NCBI GenBank assembly: GCA_030035585.1
Contig: CM057477.1
Location: 56,277,447-56,341,446 of the forward strand
DNA from: Dugong dugon
Taxonomy: Eukaryota; Chordata; Mammalia; Sirenia; Dugongidae
Direction of reading: 5' to 3'
Length of the DNA stretch: 64,000 nucleotides
Positions within the stretch are counted from its first letter, which is position 1. The number at the start of each line of letters is the position of its first letter. The position numbers were made by a program, and so were the translations under genes. The notes beneath the pieces were generated by a model, which worked only from the letters and a program-made list of their open reading frames with translations, was not told where the DNA came from and searched no databases. Shown piece after piece: positions 23,704-34,210 of the stretch.

Positions 23704-23753
23704 GTTGTTGTTGTTGTTAGATGCCATCCAGTTGGTTCAGATTCATAGCGGCC

Positions 23754-25560
23754 CTATGTACAAAAGAACAGAATACTGCCTGGTCTTCCGCCATCCTCAC
23801 AGTCATTGTTATGCTTGAGCCCATTGTTGCAGCCAGTGTCAATGCATCTTCTTGAAGGTCTTCCTCTTTTTCGATGACCCTCCACTTTACCGAGCATGAT
23901 GTCCTTCTCCAGGGACTGATGCCTCCTGATAACATAACCAAAGTATGTGAGACAAACTCTCACCATCCTAGCTTCTAAGAAGCATTCTGGCTGTACTTCT
24001 TCCAATACAAATTCGTTTGTTCTTCTGCCAATCTGCAGTATATTCAATATTCTTAGTCAACACCATAATTCAAAAGCATCAGTTCTTCTTCTGTCATCCT
24101 TATTCATTGTCCAGGTTTTACATGCATGTGATGCAATTGAAATCACCATGGCTTGGGTGATGTCTTTGCTTTTTAACCCTTTAAAGAGATCTTTTGCAGC
24201 AGATTTGCTCAATGCTGCTTCCATGGGTGTTGATTGTGGATTCAAGTAAAATGAAATCCTAAACAACTTCAATCTTTTCTCTGTTCATCATGATACTGCT
24301 TATTGGTCCAGTTAGGATTTTTGTTGTCTTTATGTTGAGGTGTAATCCATACTGAAGGCTGTAGTCTTCAATCTTCATCAACAAGTGCTTCAAATCCTCT
24401 TCACTTTTAGCAAGCAGGTTGTGTCATCTACATATCACAGGTTGTTAATGAGTCTTCCACTAATACTGATGTCCAGTTCTTCTTCATGTAGTCCAGCTTC
24501 CTGGATTATTTACTCAGCATACAAATTGAATAAGTATGGTGAAAGGATACAACCCTGATGCACACCTTTCCTGACTTTAAACCACCAAGTATCCCGTTGT
24601 TCTGTTCTACCGATTGCCTCTTGATCTCTGTACAAGGTTCCTTACAAGCACAATTAAGTGTGCTGGAATTTCCTTTCTTCGCAAAGTTATCTGTAATTTA
24701 TTTATGATCCACACAGTTGAATACCTTTCCATACTCAATAAAACACAGGTAAACATCTTTCTGGTAGTCCCCTGTTTTCAGCCAGGATCTGTCTGACATC
24801 AGCAATGATATCCCTCATTCCACTTCCTCTTTTGAATTCGGCTTGAATTTCTAGCAGTTTCTTGTTGATGTACTGCTGCAGCTGCTTTTGAATGATCTTC
24901 GGCAAAATTTTACTGGTGTGTGATATTAATGATATTGTTCGATAATTTCCATATTAAGTTGGTTCATCTTTCTTTGGAATAGGCATAAATATGGATCTCT
25001 TCCAGTCGGTTGGCTAAGTAGATGTCTTCCAATTTCTTGGCACAGATGAGTGAACACTTCCAGTAATGCATCCATTTGTTAAAACATCTCAGTTGGTATT
25101 CAGTCAATTCCTGGAGCCTTGTTTTTCGCCAATGCCTTCAGTGCAGCTTGGACCTCTTCCTTCAGTACCATCAGTTCCTGATCATATGCTGCCTCCTGAA
25201 ATGGTTGAACATCGACCAATTCTTTTTGATATAGTGACTCTATGTATTCCTTCCATCTTTTTTTGATGCTTCTTACTTCATTTAATTAATATTCACTGTA
25301 GAATCCTTCAATATTGCAACTCCAGGCTTGAATTTTTTCTTCAGTTCTTTCAGCTTGAGAAATGCCAAATGTGTTCTTCCTTTTTGGTTTTCTGTCTCCA
25401 GGTCTTTGCACATGTCATTGTAATACTTTGTCTCTCCAGCTGCCCTTTGAAATCTTCTGTTAAGCTCTTTTACTTTATCATATCTTACTTTAGCTACTCC
25501 TCATTCAAGAGCAAGTTTCAGAGTCTCTTCTGACAACCATTTTGGTCATTTCTATCTTTG
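23754..25560 (-). pseudogene. RTE reverse transcriptase, degenerate
   Basis: Translated pieces on the minus strand match the same protein as at 8333-9899: a C-terminal part at 23754-24047 (RRTNEFVLEEVQPECF) and at 24057-24272 (SHACKTWTMNKDDRRRTDAF), with RT fingers and palm DNA further right (gccttgtttttcgccaatgc encodes the KNKAP box in reverse). Numerous frameshifts and a cluster of deletions. Not functional. Confidence 0.82.
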
Positions 25561-25800
25561 CTTTTTTTTTAAATGACTTCTTGCTTTCTTCATGTATGAT
25601 GTCCTTGATATCGTTCCACAACTCCTCTGGTCTTCGGTCATTAGTGTTCGGTGCATCAAAGCTATACTTGAGGGATGGTCTCTAAATTCATGTGGGATAT
25701 ACTCAAGGTCGTGGTTTGGCTTTCATAACTTGTTCCAGTTTTCTTCAGCTTCAACTTGAACTTGCATATGAACAACTGATGGCCTGTTCCCCACGCATCC

Positions 25801-26824
25801 GTCAGTTTATTGTACTGTGGTGGCTTGCATGTTGCTGTGATGCTGGAAGCTATGTTATGGTAGTGAAATACAGGTAAGATCATCCATGGTGGACAGGTTT
25901 CAGCTGCACTTTTAGACTAAGACATTCTATGAAGAAGGAGCTGGCAGTCTACTTCTGAAACGCCTGTGAAAATCTTATGAATAGCAGTGGAACATTGTCT
26001 GATATAGTGCTGGAAGATCAGCCCCTCAGGTTGGAAGGCACTCAAAATATGACTGAGGAAGGGCTGCCTCTTCAAATTAGAGTAGACCTCAATGACATGG
26101 ATGGAGTCAAGCTTTCAGGTCCTTCATTTGCTGATGTGACACCACTCAAAATGAGAAGAAACAGCTGCAAACATCCATTAATAACCAGAATGTGGAATGT
26201 ACAAAGTGTGAATCTATGAGAATTGGAAATCATCAAAAGTGAAATGGAACGCATAAACATTGATATCCTAGGCATTAGCAAGCTGAGAGGGACTGGTACT
26301 GGCCATTTTCAATGGGACGATAATACGGTCTACTATGCTGGGAATGACAAATTGAAGAGGAATGGCATTATATTCATGATCAAAAAGAACATTTCAAGAT
26401 CTATCCTGAACTACAATGCTGTCAGTGATAGGATAGTGTCCATATTCCTACAAGGAAGACCAGCTACTATGACTATTATTCAAATTTACACACCAACCAC
26501 TAAGGGCAAAGATGAAGAAATTAAAGACTTTTACCAACTTCTTCAGTCTTAAATTGATTGAACATCCAATCAGGATGCATTGATAATTACTGGTGATTGG
26601 CATGAGAAAGTTGGAAACAAAGAAGAAGGATCAGTAGTTGGAAAACATGGCTTTGGTGATAGAAATGATGCCGGAGATTGCATGGTAGAATTTTCCAAGA
26701 CCAATCACTTCATTGCAATTACCTTTTCTCAACAACATAAACAGCGACTATACACATGGACCTCATCAAATGGAGACACTAAATCAAATCGACTACATCT
26801 GTGGAAAGAGATGATGGAAAAGTT
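25801..26824 (+). pseudogene. RTE 5' UTR and endonuclease, inverted segment
   Basis: From 25801 (gtcagtttattgtactg, the RTE start) through a 5' leader to the endonuclease. An open stretch at 26223-26552 reads LEIIKSEMERINIDILGISK then GHFQWDDNTVYYAGNDKLKR, and 26580-26876 begins MIITGDWHEKVGNKEEGS. This is the AP-endonuclease fold (GDW and the metal-binding Asp/Asn region are visible). A stop separates the two stretches (after FYQLLQS). It carries the front half of the same insertion as the minus-strand RT piece. Confidence 0.85.
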
Positions 26825-27140
26825 GGCAGTGGCTACTGAGATGAAAAAAGCATTTCTGTACTCCAGGAGCTCATAATCTAATGGGAAGAAAATCATAAAC
26901 AATTAGAATTCAATTTGGTAAGTGCCATTGTAGTGATAAACATAGGGACTTATGCAAGTGGATGAGTTTGTGCTTAACCCTCCTGGGAAGGTCAGGGAAA
27001 ATGCCACTGAATGATGAGATAGAGGTCAATGAAGTATGTTAAGTTAGGGCGTAAAGTTACGTGTGGAATGCAAGAGAAAATGCCAAGCAGAAGGAACACT
27101 ATTTGTGGAAACATGGGTCTATATAGAACCGTAAAGTCTT
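26825..27140 (-). repeat. L2-like repeat, right part
   Basis: tccaggagctcataatctaa, tgggaagaaaatcataaaca, ggtcagggaaaatgccactg, gcagaaggaacactatttgt. It continues 23640-23703 and matches the same repeat at 30980-32262. Confidence 0.55.
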
Positions 27141-28144
27141 AAGGTCTTTTAGAAACACCTTGTCTGGGGAATCCCAAGCCATACACAAGAAGTTGACACT
27201 TTCTAAGTGCATTTATTTAAGATGTATTCAGCGTTTAAAAGTGAATCATTTACAGTTTTTTTATTCAATTAACTTACAAGAAGAGGACTGGTAATGGTAA
27301 AGTTCTGCATTTCTTATACTATAATTTGAAGTCCTCAAAGACCTCAAAGACCAATTTAAATTGTTAATGCTTAATTATAGACACTGTGGAGAGTATTATC
27401 GAATAGGAAAGTATACTTAATTTTCTGAAGTACTCATTAATTTCACCACTAATATATAATTTCCCCATGCACTCTCTGTAGGAGTGTCAATATTCAAGTA
27501 TAACACCATCAAATTATTTAATGAAGTTTTCTGTAGTTATGGAAATGATGTGCTTGTTGTTTAGAACTTCTGAAGCATGTTAAAATGGTTATTTTTACTG
27601 TTATCCCTTTCTATCTCTGAGAATCTTTCCTAAGTTTCATTTCTTTTATCACAATCCATTATCTACCCCTCTTAGGTACACACACCCCATACCTCATTAT
27701 TTTTCTTCATAATTTCATACATTATCAAGTATGGAAGATTGTTTGATGTCCATCAATGCTATATAGAGACATGAGTCTTAAAGCAGACAGAGTTTGTGAT
27801 TGTCAATTAAGCGGTTAGAGATCCCGGGACTAAATCTTCTCTAGGGAACAAGTTCAAAACCAAAGGAAAGGATAAGACTTCATGTAGGAAGAGTTGTGCC
27901 AGAAAAAAGGAAAGTTGAAACTGGTGTGGGGAGCAGATTTTGGACTGAGATAAATAAGTTCATGGACTGTGAATAAGATAAAGGGTATATTCTGCTTATT
28001 TTGCTGAAATTTTGTAAAATAAATGTGAAATACTTTTCCTTTCAGTCTTTAAAATCCAGTGTACCTTCTCTGTGATCTTCTACCATTATTTCTCTTTCTA
28101 CCCTTACTCCTAAGAACATGTTAGGATTTATTTTCTCAAGCAGA
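27141..28144. other. AT-rich, probably single-copy, no gene seen
   Basis: No repeat or frame of note. Confidence 0.45.
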
Positions 28145-28345
28145 AGTAGACAAAATCTAGCCTATCAACTGCTTGGGGGAATAAAGTTTTATTGGAACAA
28201 AATCATGCCTGTTAGTTTAATTATTGTCTATGGTTGCTTTTGTGCTACACAGGCAGAGTTGAATAGTTGTAACAGGTATAATATGTGACCCACAAAGCAT
28301 ATAATATTTACCCTCTGACATTTAGAGAAAAAGTTTGCCTGCTCC
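28145..28345 (-). mobile_element. hAT-type non-autonomous DNA transposon remnant
   Basis: aataaagttttattggaaca, attgtctatggttgcttttg, tgctacacaggcagagttga, atagttgtaacaggtataat, ttagagaaaaagtttgcctgc: a common mammalian MER of the Charlie/hAT class in antisense. The subfamily is not certain. Confidence 0.6.
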
Positions 28346-28555
28346 AAAGGACTCATAGATAATTATGATATAGTGTGTGGTTTTGTTTGTTTTTTTTTTT
28401 TAATCATTTTCTTTTCATGTGTTCCATATCTATGTAACAAAATTACTGGACTTTTATAATAAGCAGTTGTCACCTGTTGTGCTTTTTGATATTCTTGAAC
28501 AATGCCAAATAAGTAAGCTTTATAATAAATACCAGGAAGCTAGGAATTATAAAGT

Positions 28556-28745
28556 TTCCTTGGGTGGGCCAAATGATTAAGCATTCAGCTACTAACTGAA
28601 ATGTTAGCAGTTCAGTTCTACCCAGAGGTGCTTCTGAAAAAGTCCTGGTGATCACATCCAAAAGACCACAGTCTTGAAAATCCTATGGAGGAGTTCTACT
28701 CTGAAACACATGGGGTCACCATGAATCAGAATCAACTTGATGGCA
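28556..28745 (+). mobile_element. AfroSINE, long variant
   Basis: Head tttccttgggtgggccaaat, gattaagcattcagctact, insert gtgatcacatccaaaagacc, aaaatcctatggaggag, tail ggggtcaccatgaatcagaa. Confidence 0.82.
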
Positions 28746-29512
28746 ACCTTATTTATTTATTTTAGGAGTCATATACATCTTATTCATTGTTGTGCCCACA
28801 GTTAAGCACGTGTAGATATTCAACAAAAACGTAAGTAAATGAATGGATGGTGGTTATTGATCTCAGGGTTTGGGGGGTATGTGAAATACATTGATTCTAA
28901 GGGAAACATGCAGATGCACACACTGAGTCAAATCCAGTCACATGTGCGAGCTGTGCCTTAATATATAAGGCACAATTTAAGTAGTTAGTTTTGAACATGG
29001 AGTAAAGGAATTGGTCATACAACCGGTAAGTTGTGACCTATTATCATTGATGATAACTGTATCTATATGAATGGGCATTTACATACAGTATATTTCCTCT
29101 TAACAATAAACATTCTTGAGTATATTTTCCTATTAACATAGTATTTATTCTTTCAGACAACAATTTCAAGTCTTACCACTCATGTTTCCCAATTCTGTAT
29201 TACAACAAATGAGAAAGATGCATTTTACTAGTACAGTGACTTAATCCTACACAGAGATTTAAACTCTTCAGCAAATTAGGTAAAAATTTGACACAATATC
29301 AAACTAAACATAAATATATTTTGAATTTATTTTCCATTTTTTTTCTCACAAGTAAAAATAAGGATCAAAGAAGCAGAAATAGAAGTTTTGAAGTACATTC
29401 TTTCTCTAAAATTCAGAATAAAGGGAATAAAGTTGCACACATGAAGGCTGTTATTTAATTTCATAATCTAGCATTGTCAAGTAGTCAGTCACCTCCTAGG
29501 TTGTGTTCCCAA
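28746..29512. other. AT-rich, no feature recognised
   Basis: No repeat that I can name and no frame of interest. Confidence 0.45.
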
Positions 29513-29712
29513 CCAAACCAACCCTGTTGCCCTCAAGTCGATTCCAACTCATAGTGACCCTGTAGGACAGAGTAGAACTGCCCCATAGGGTTTTCAAGGC
29601 TGTAATCTTTATGGAAGCAGACTGCCACATCTTTCTCCCACAAAGTGGCTGGTGGGTTCCAAACACTGACCTTTGGATTAGCATCTGAGTGCTTAACCAC
29701 TGTGAAATCAGG
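29513..29712 (-). mobile_element. AfroSINE, long variant
   Basis: Minus strand: accaaaccaaccctgttgcc, ccaactcatagtgaccctgt, aaggctgtaatctttatgga, agcagactgccacatctttc, tgctggtggg-like box and head. The insert differs from that of the other long copies (it has the agcagactgccacatc form), so it is another subfamily. The two minus-strand open frames over 29496-29757 are the SINE itself. Confidence 0.85.
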
Positions 29713-30193
29713 GCAATAGAAATTGAATAATGGTGAATATGAAAAATATTTTGGCATTATCTAGTTTAACTTTCTCACATTTCAAATGAGGACAAGGTTA
29801 AGCAACATGTTAGATGTCACACACACCCATATCTGGTTAGTAGCAACCTTGGGGTTACAACACTTCTTGCTCTACACTACCACTGAAGAGATAGGGTCCT
29901 TTTGTTTTCAGAACTTAAAAATCTTCAAATTCACCCCTCATCACTGCACCCCCCCAAAAAAATAAAACAAATAAACAAAAAACACATACTTTTTTCTTTC
30001 TCCTCACAGTGCAACATTCCCTCCACCCTTTACATAAACCAAAGGGGAAGGGCCCATGAATTTTATGTTTCCATAGTGCTTGGCTAGATCACACAGTGAA
30101 CGCTAAATAAAAGTTGTCTGAGCCCCAAAAGTCTCCACCAGGTTTCTTGCTTCCCTTCAAAAAGACACAGAGAGCAAGTGTAGTGAGGGATTA
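29713..30193. other. No feature recognised
   Basis: Contains a C-then-A run at about 29949-29985. No gene or named repeat. Confidence 0.4.
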
Positions 30194-30816
30194 TGGTGCG
30201 ATTAATTACTTTTATGTGTGGCCTTTCTAGCCATGGTCTTGTAACTCCCACCCAGGTGATTGTGTGGTACGGTAACTGTGGCCTACCCAAAGGTATGAGT
30301 CAGTTTTGCCTTAAAAGAAAGGCAATTCCAGAGCAGAGAGAGGAGCCCACCACCACCAAGGATGGAGAGACCAGCAGGAGAGACCCGGCACCAGGAGACA
30401 GCGTGGTGGGCTTCCCAGCCCACTGACAGAGAAAGCTGAGTGCCTTTGAGCATAGGCCGGGGGCCAGAAAGAGGCATACCTGTGAGCACAGCTGGGCAGA
30501 GGCTGTCCTGATGGAAGAACTGTATCCTGAGTCATTTCTGATCCTGAATTGTAACTGTCACTTCCCTAATAAACCCCATAATCGTGACTGTGGTCTGTAA
30601 ATTCTGCGTGGCCATTGCAGTGAATAATCAAACCCAGCGGAGAAGTAGAGAGTGCAGTGGGAGGGATGGTTGGTGTCAGAATTGGTAAAGATGGCAGAGA
30701 GAGAAGGCATGTCTGACCTCCACCTCATGAGAATTAGCCCTGGGCTGTTTATCTTAACTCTCCTTTCCCCTTGTGAAGTTAGAAAAGGTCAGACACCACC
30801 CCAAGCCATTTTTACA
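30194..30816 (+). mobile_element. LTR-like element, copy B
   Basis: 623 bp from tggtgcgattaattac to gccatttttaca. It has the shared landmarks of copies A and C, including tccctaataaaccccataat (polyadenylation-like), tgtggccattgcagtgaata and ggtaaagatggcagagagag. An A-run follows shortly after (30831-30846). No clear target duplication. Open frames inside it (68 to 77 codons) are not genes. Confidence 0.68.
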
Positions 30817-30979
30817 GAGGCCCATCATGCAAAAAAAAAAAAAAAAATGGGTTTTAAAGCTAGCTCTTTATTAACCATATGATTTGTAAACAGCTAAACA
30901 ATCATATGGCGCATCTACAAAATCAATTTGACTCATCCATGAAAGCAGGAATGATAACATTTATCTCATAGGGCTATTC

Positions 30980-32262
30980 ATTTAATGAAATAATTCATTT
31001 AGTTAGTCAACAAATATTTATCAAGCAACTATTATGTGTTATGGATTATTTTAGGTGCAGGGGCTTTATTTAGAAGTGAAAAAAAAAACAAGAAAACATT
31101 TCTACCTTCATGGAGCTTTTATTCTGATAGGTAAATCAGGCAACAATCATAATAAATATATAAATGACAGTGTGCTAGGATGCAATAGCTTCTATGGATA
31201 AATATAACACAGAATAAGGAGAATAGAACATGTTGAGGAAGAAGGAGCGGGTAGGATAGAGTGGTCAGAGTAGGCCTCAATGAGAAGCTGGCATTTTAAA
31301 CAAGCAGGAGGTGACAGAGCTAGCCACATGGATATCTGGAAAATGATAGGTCAAGTTGGAATCGACTCGACGGGAACGGTTTTCGGCAACTGGTAGGAAG
31401 AGGTATTTGATGCCAAGGCCTTGAAAGGCAGGTATGTTCCTACCCTACCTGAGGAATAGCAGGGATGTCAGTGTGGTAGGAATGAAGCAATAGGGAGACT
31501 ACCAGAGAAGAAGTCAGGCACGATGATGGCTAGATCTTAAGGGCCTTAAGATAATTGTCAGGCCACTGCTTTTACACTGAGTAAAATGGAAGCAGGGAAA
31601 GGGTTTGATCAGGAAAATAACATGATCTGACTCATGTTTTAAAAGTTTCATTGTGGTTTCTGTGTAGAAAATAGACAAAGGGGCAAAGAATGAGTGAGTT
31701 AGAAGCAGGAAGACCAATTAGGAGATGACTGAGATAATTTAGGAGAGATATAATGGTGTCTCAAAAATGAGATGGAATAAATGGTATTGATGAGAAGGCT
31801 TTGACAGTACATTTTTTAAAGGTAGAACTTGCAGGATTTCCTAACAGATTGGATGGGAATGTAAAAGAGAGAAGTGAGTAATGACACCAAGAATTTTGGT
31901 CTGGTGAAGGAGAAGAATAGAGCACCAGTAATTGGGAGCAGATTCTGACAGTGGATCTGGCAGGGGAGGTGGTGAATATTAGGGGTTCACTTTGGACATG
32001 TTGCATTTTGGATGCCTATCAGACAACCAAGAGGAGATGTTAAGCTGGCATTGGCTGTAGGATTCTGAAGTTCAGAAGAGGGATAGAGGCTGGAGATATC
32101 ATTTGGAGAGTCATCATATACAGATGATATTTGAAGCCAGAAAGCTAGAAGACACTTCTAAGGAAATAAATGGAGATTACGAAGGAAAAAAAAGAAAAAC
32201 CTAAGAACTGAGCCTCAGTTTGTACAACATAGGTGATTTTTGGAAAAGAGGAGGAATCATCA
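30980..32262 (-). repeat. L2-like or other ancient repeat, left part
   Basis: tcaacaaatatttatcaagc, atggagcttttattctgata, gagtaggcctcaatgagaag, catgatctgactcatgtttt, aggatttcctaacagattgg, ggacatgttgcattttggat: phrases in the order of a widespread ancient mammalian repeat in antisense. The 3' part (30980-31320) is L2-like; the rest I cannot name with certainty. It resumes after the L1-derived unit at 34211. Confidence 0.5.
31352..31392 (+). mobile_element. AfroSINE tail-only fragment with intact CpGs
   Basis: tggaatcgactcgacgggaa, cggttttcggcaactgg matches only the last ~35 bases of AfroSINE. Four CpG are present, unlike the decayed tails elsewhere (ttgactcaatgg). Confidence 0.6.
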
Positions 32263-32833
32263 AAAGAGCTTGAGAAGACTGACTCGAAAAATGGCGCTCT
32301 AGGCAGAAGCACCATGCCGTCCATCCACAGCAAAGATCCGAAAAACTAAGCTGAACAGAGAATACAACAATCCTGAAACCCTAAAACATCAAATGAAGAG
32401 ATAAAGAACTCAGCCAAGCACCAAATGGAGTGAGAAAACTGACAGAGAATGGAGAGCAAGGAGACATTCATGAAGAGGTCCCCTACCAGCTAACGCAGAG
32501 CAGATCCGCCATCATGGACTCTATCGGAGACCAGCAAACAGGGGATATGAGAAAGCAGCCTCACGGACCGTACAGCAGAAGACAAAACAACCGGTAATTT
32601 GCGATATACGCTTTCCCATCCCCACCCCTCTTCACCCCGACCCGGCCTCCTCTTCTTCCCACGGCCACAATCTCTTGACCAGGAAACACCGGCTGCTTGG
32701 ATTCCACACACCCGAATGGGCAGCTCTCTGAGTGCCATTTGTTGGCTGCTGGTGTTGCTTTTTTCCACTTCTTTTGATTTCTTCCTTGCCTCTCACCACC
32801 TCCCCCTCCTTCCGCTTGAGTACCTTGCTCTGT

Positions 32834-32843
32834 GCGCCATCTT
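32834..32843 (-). promoter_or_regulatory. YY1-like site in monomer 1
   Basis: gcgccatctt (reverse aagatggcgc) matches the YY1 consensus. The same word ends monomer 2. Confidence 0.5.
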
Positions 32844-33100
32844 TGCTTCTTCCTGAGGGGCTGCAGAGCGCCGGTAATTTGTGATATACGCTTTCCCACT
32901 CTCTACCCTTCTTCACCCACACTCGGCCCCCTCTGCTTCCCGCGGACACAGTCTCTTGTCCAGAAACACCAGCCCGCACTAGCTGGCTCTCTGAGTGCCA
33001 TTTGTTGGCTGCCAGTGTTGCTTTTTTTTTTCTGCTTCTTTTGATTTCTTATTTGCCTCTCGCCACCTCCCCCTCCTTTTGCTCTAGTACCTGGCTCCGT

Positions 33101-33110
33101 GCGCCATCTT
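33101..33110 (-). promoter_or_regulatory. YY1-like site in monomer 2
   Basis: gcgccatctt at the same place in the second monomer as in the first; its retention in both units suggests it matters for the unit. Confidence 0.5.
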
Positions 33111-33836
33111 TGCTTCTTCCTGAGGGGCTGTGGAGCTCCATTTGAGTGTGGAGCTGCTTCCCGGTCAGGTCTACTATGCTGGTGGGATCCCGGGGCTTTT
33201 GTTCATTTGTTTGTTTTAAATTGTTTGTTTGTTTTCTTTTCCTTTTCTTGAGTTGGGAGCCCTTTCTGGCCAGGCAGAGCTGTGTGGCAAGGAGACTCCC
33301 CTTTGGCTTCCACAGACATGCAGAGGGATCCCTGAGAGCATTTCTTTTTTCGATGTTTTTTTTTTTTCTGTTTTTTTGGGGGCCTTTCTTGTTCCTTTTT
33401 TTTTTAAATTTGTTTTGTTTTCTTTTCCCTCTTTTTCCCTTTTTGTCTTTCTTCATTGCTCAGTTTCTCGTCTCTCTATATCTTCCTTCTCCTTGTGATC
33501 CCTGAATACCAGGCATTTTATACCTCTACGCCTTCTAGCCAGGCTGTACTGCAACACCTGAGAGCGACTTCCCCAGACCTCATAGCTGCACTGGTGGGAT
33601 CCCTGGGAACTTTGCAGTTCTTTAACCTTTCTGATTTTTATTTATTCATTCTTTTCTTTTCTTCCTCTTCCCCTTTCTGTTTTTCTCCATTTCATAGTCT
33701 CTCATCTCTCCACTCCAAAGGCAAAACCAAATGAGACTAACGAGGTACAGGAGTCCAGTGACAAGGGCCAGAAGGCAGAAGGCAGAAGGGGACAAGGAAC
33801 CTGGTGATAGGGAACCCAAGGTTGAGTAAGGATATT

Positions 33837-34162
33837 GTTGATGTGTTGTGAGATTGTTAACCATTGTCATAGGGCAGCATTTGTAGTAACGGTTAAATGA
33901 GAAACTATTTTGTTCTGTAAGCCTTCATCTTAAGTGAGAATAACAGCACAATTGGAAGAGCATAGTCAATGTCACTGAACTGTGCATGTAGAAATTTTTG
34001 AAATGGTGTACATTTGGCTGTGTGTATTTTCACCAAAAAAAAAGGTTGAGAAGTTAGAGGGTTGATATGTTGTGGGATTGTTAACCAATGTCATAAAACA
34101 ACATGTGTACTTCTGTTTCATGAGGAACTATTTGTTCTGTAAACCTTCACCTGAAGTACAAT
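33837..34162 (+). repeat. Doubled ~103-bp block in the 3' UTR
   Basis: Block 1 (33837-33941) and block 2 (34061-34162) both run gttgat.tgttgtg.gattgt, taacca.tgtcata, gaactatttgttctgtaa, .ccttca.ct..agt. They are separated by about 119 bp that includes tggctgtgtgtattttcacc. The same double arrangement recurs in antisense at 44296-44601. Confidence 0.8.
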
Positions 34163-34210
34163 AAAAAAATAAAAATACATAAATAAAAAAAAAGAGCATG
34201 AGAAGATGAC

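Larger units (their letters stand above)
23704..26824 (-). mobile_element. RTE LINE with inverted 5' segment
   Basis: One insertion in two parts. The 3' segment (23704-25800) is on the minus strand, with the (AAC)n tail at its left edge. The 5' segment (25801-26824) is on the plus strand, so the two meet head to head at about 25800. Flanks read ggcagtgact (23694-23703) and ggcagtggct (26825-26834), a 10-bp target duplication with one change. The surrounding L2-like repeat is continuous across the insertion. This is the structure left by twin priming. About 60 bases of RTE are missing between the end of the plus segment (gatggaaaagtt) and the start of the minus segment. Confidence 0.88.
32591..33134 (+). 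repeat. Two tandem ~280/264-bp 5' UTR monomers
   Basis: Unit 1 (32591-32870) and unit 2 (32871 to about 33134) both start ccggtaattt-g-gatatacg and share cactgagtgccatttgttgg-like, cttttgatttct, gccacctccccctcctt and tgcttcttcctgaggggctg. Unit 2 has a deletion of about 15 bp. The layout recalls the repeated promoter monomers of mouse L1. Confidence 0.82.
32284..34190 (+). mobile_element. ORF-less L1-derived unit (5' UTR joined to 3' UTR)
   Basis: A 1.9-kb poly(A)-tailed unit flanked by aaagagcttgagaagactgac-like (32263-32283) and aaagagcatgagaagatgac (34191-34210), a target duplication of about 20 bp with one change and one gap. It opens with aaaatggcgctctaggcaga, then has two tandem promoter-like monomers, a T-rich stretch, and from about 33,720 an L1 3' UTR with a doubled block. 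ORF1 and ORF2 are absent. Its 3' block resembles the 3' UTR of the L1s in the window. Because a single target duplication encloses it, it moved as one RNA. Confidence 0.82.

Noticed and set aside
23704-26824. Two unrelated RTE insertions facing each other
   Set aside because: A single target duplication encloses both, the outer L2-like repeat is continuous, and the two segments complement each other in the RTE with only about 60 bases missing. One insertion with 5' inversion is the simpler reading.
32632-32979. Overlapping frames of 85-115 codons on both strands over the GC-rich monomers
   Set aside because: Several frames are open at once because the monomers are C/T-rich; this is typical of promoter repeats and not of coding sequence.
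33049-33456. 135-codon lysine-rich minus-strand frame (KKDKKGKRGKRKQNKFKKKR)
   Set aside because: A product of the T-rich stretch of the L1-derived unit; low complexity and no domain.
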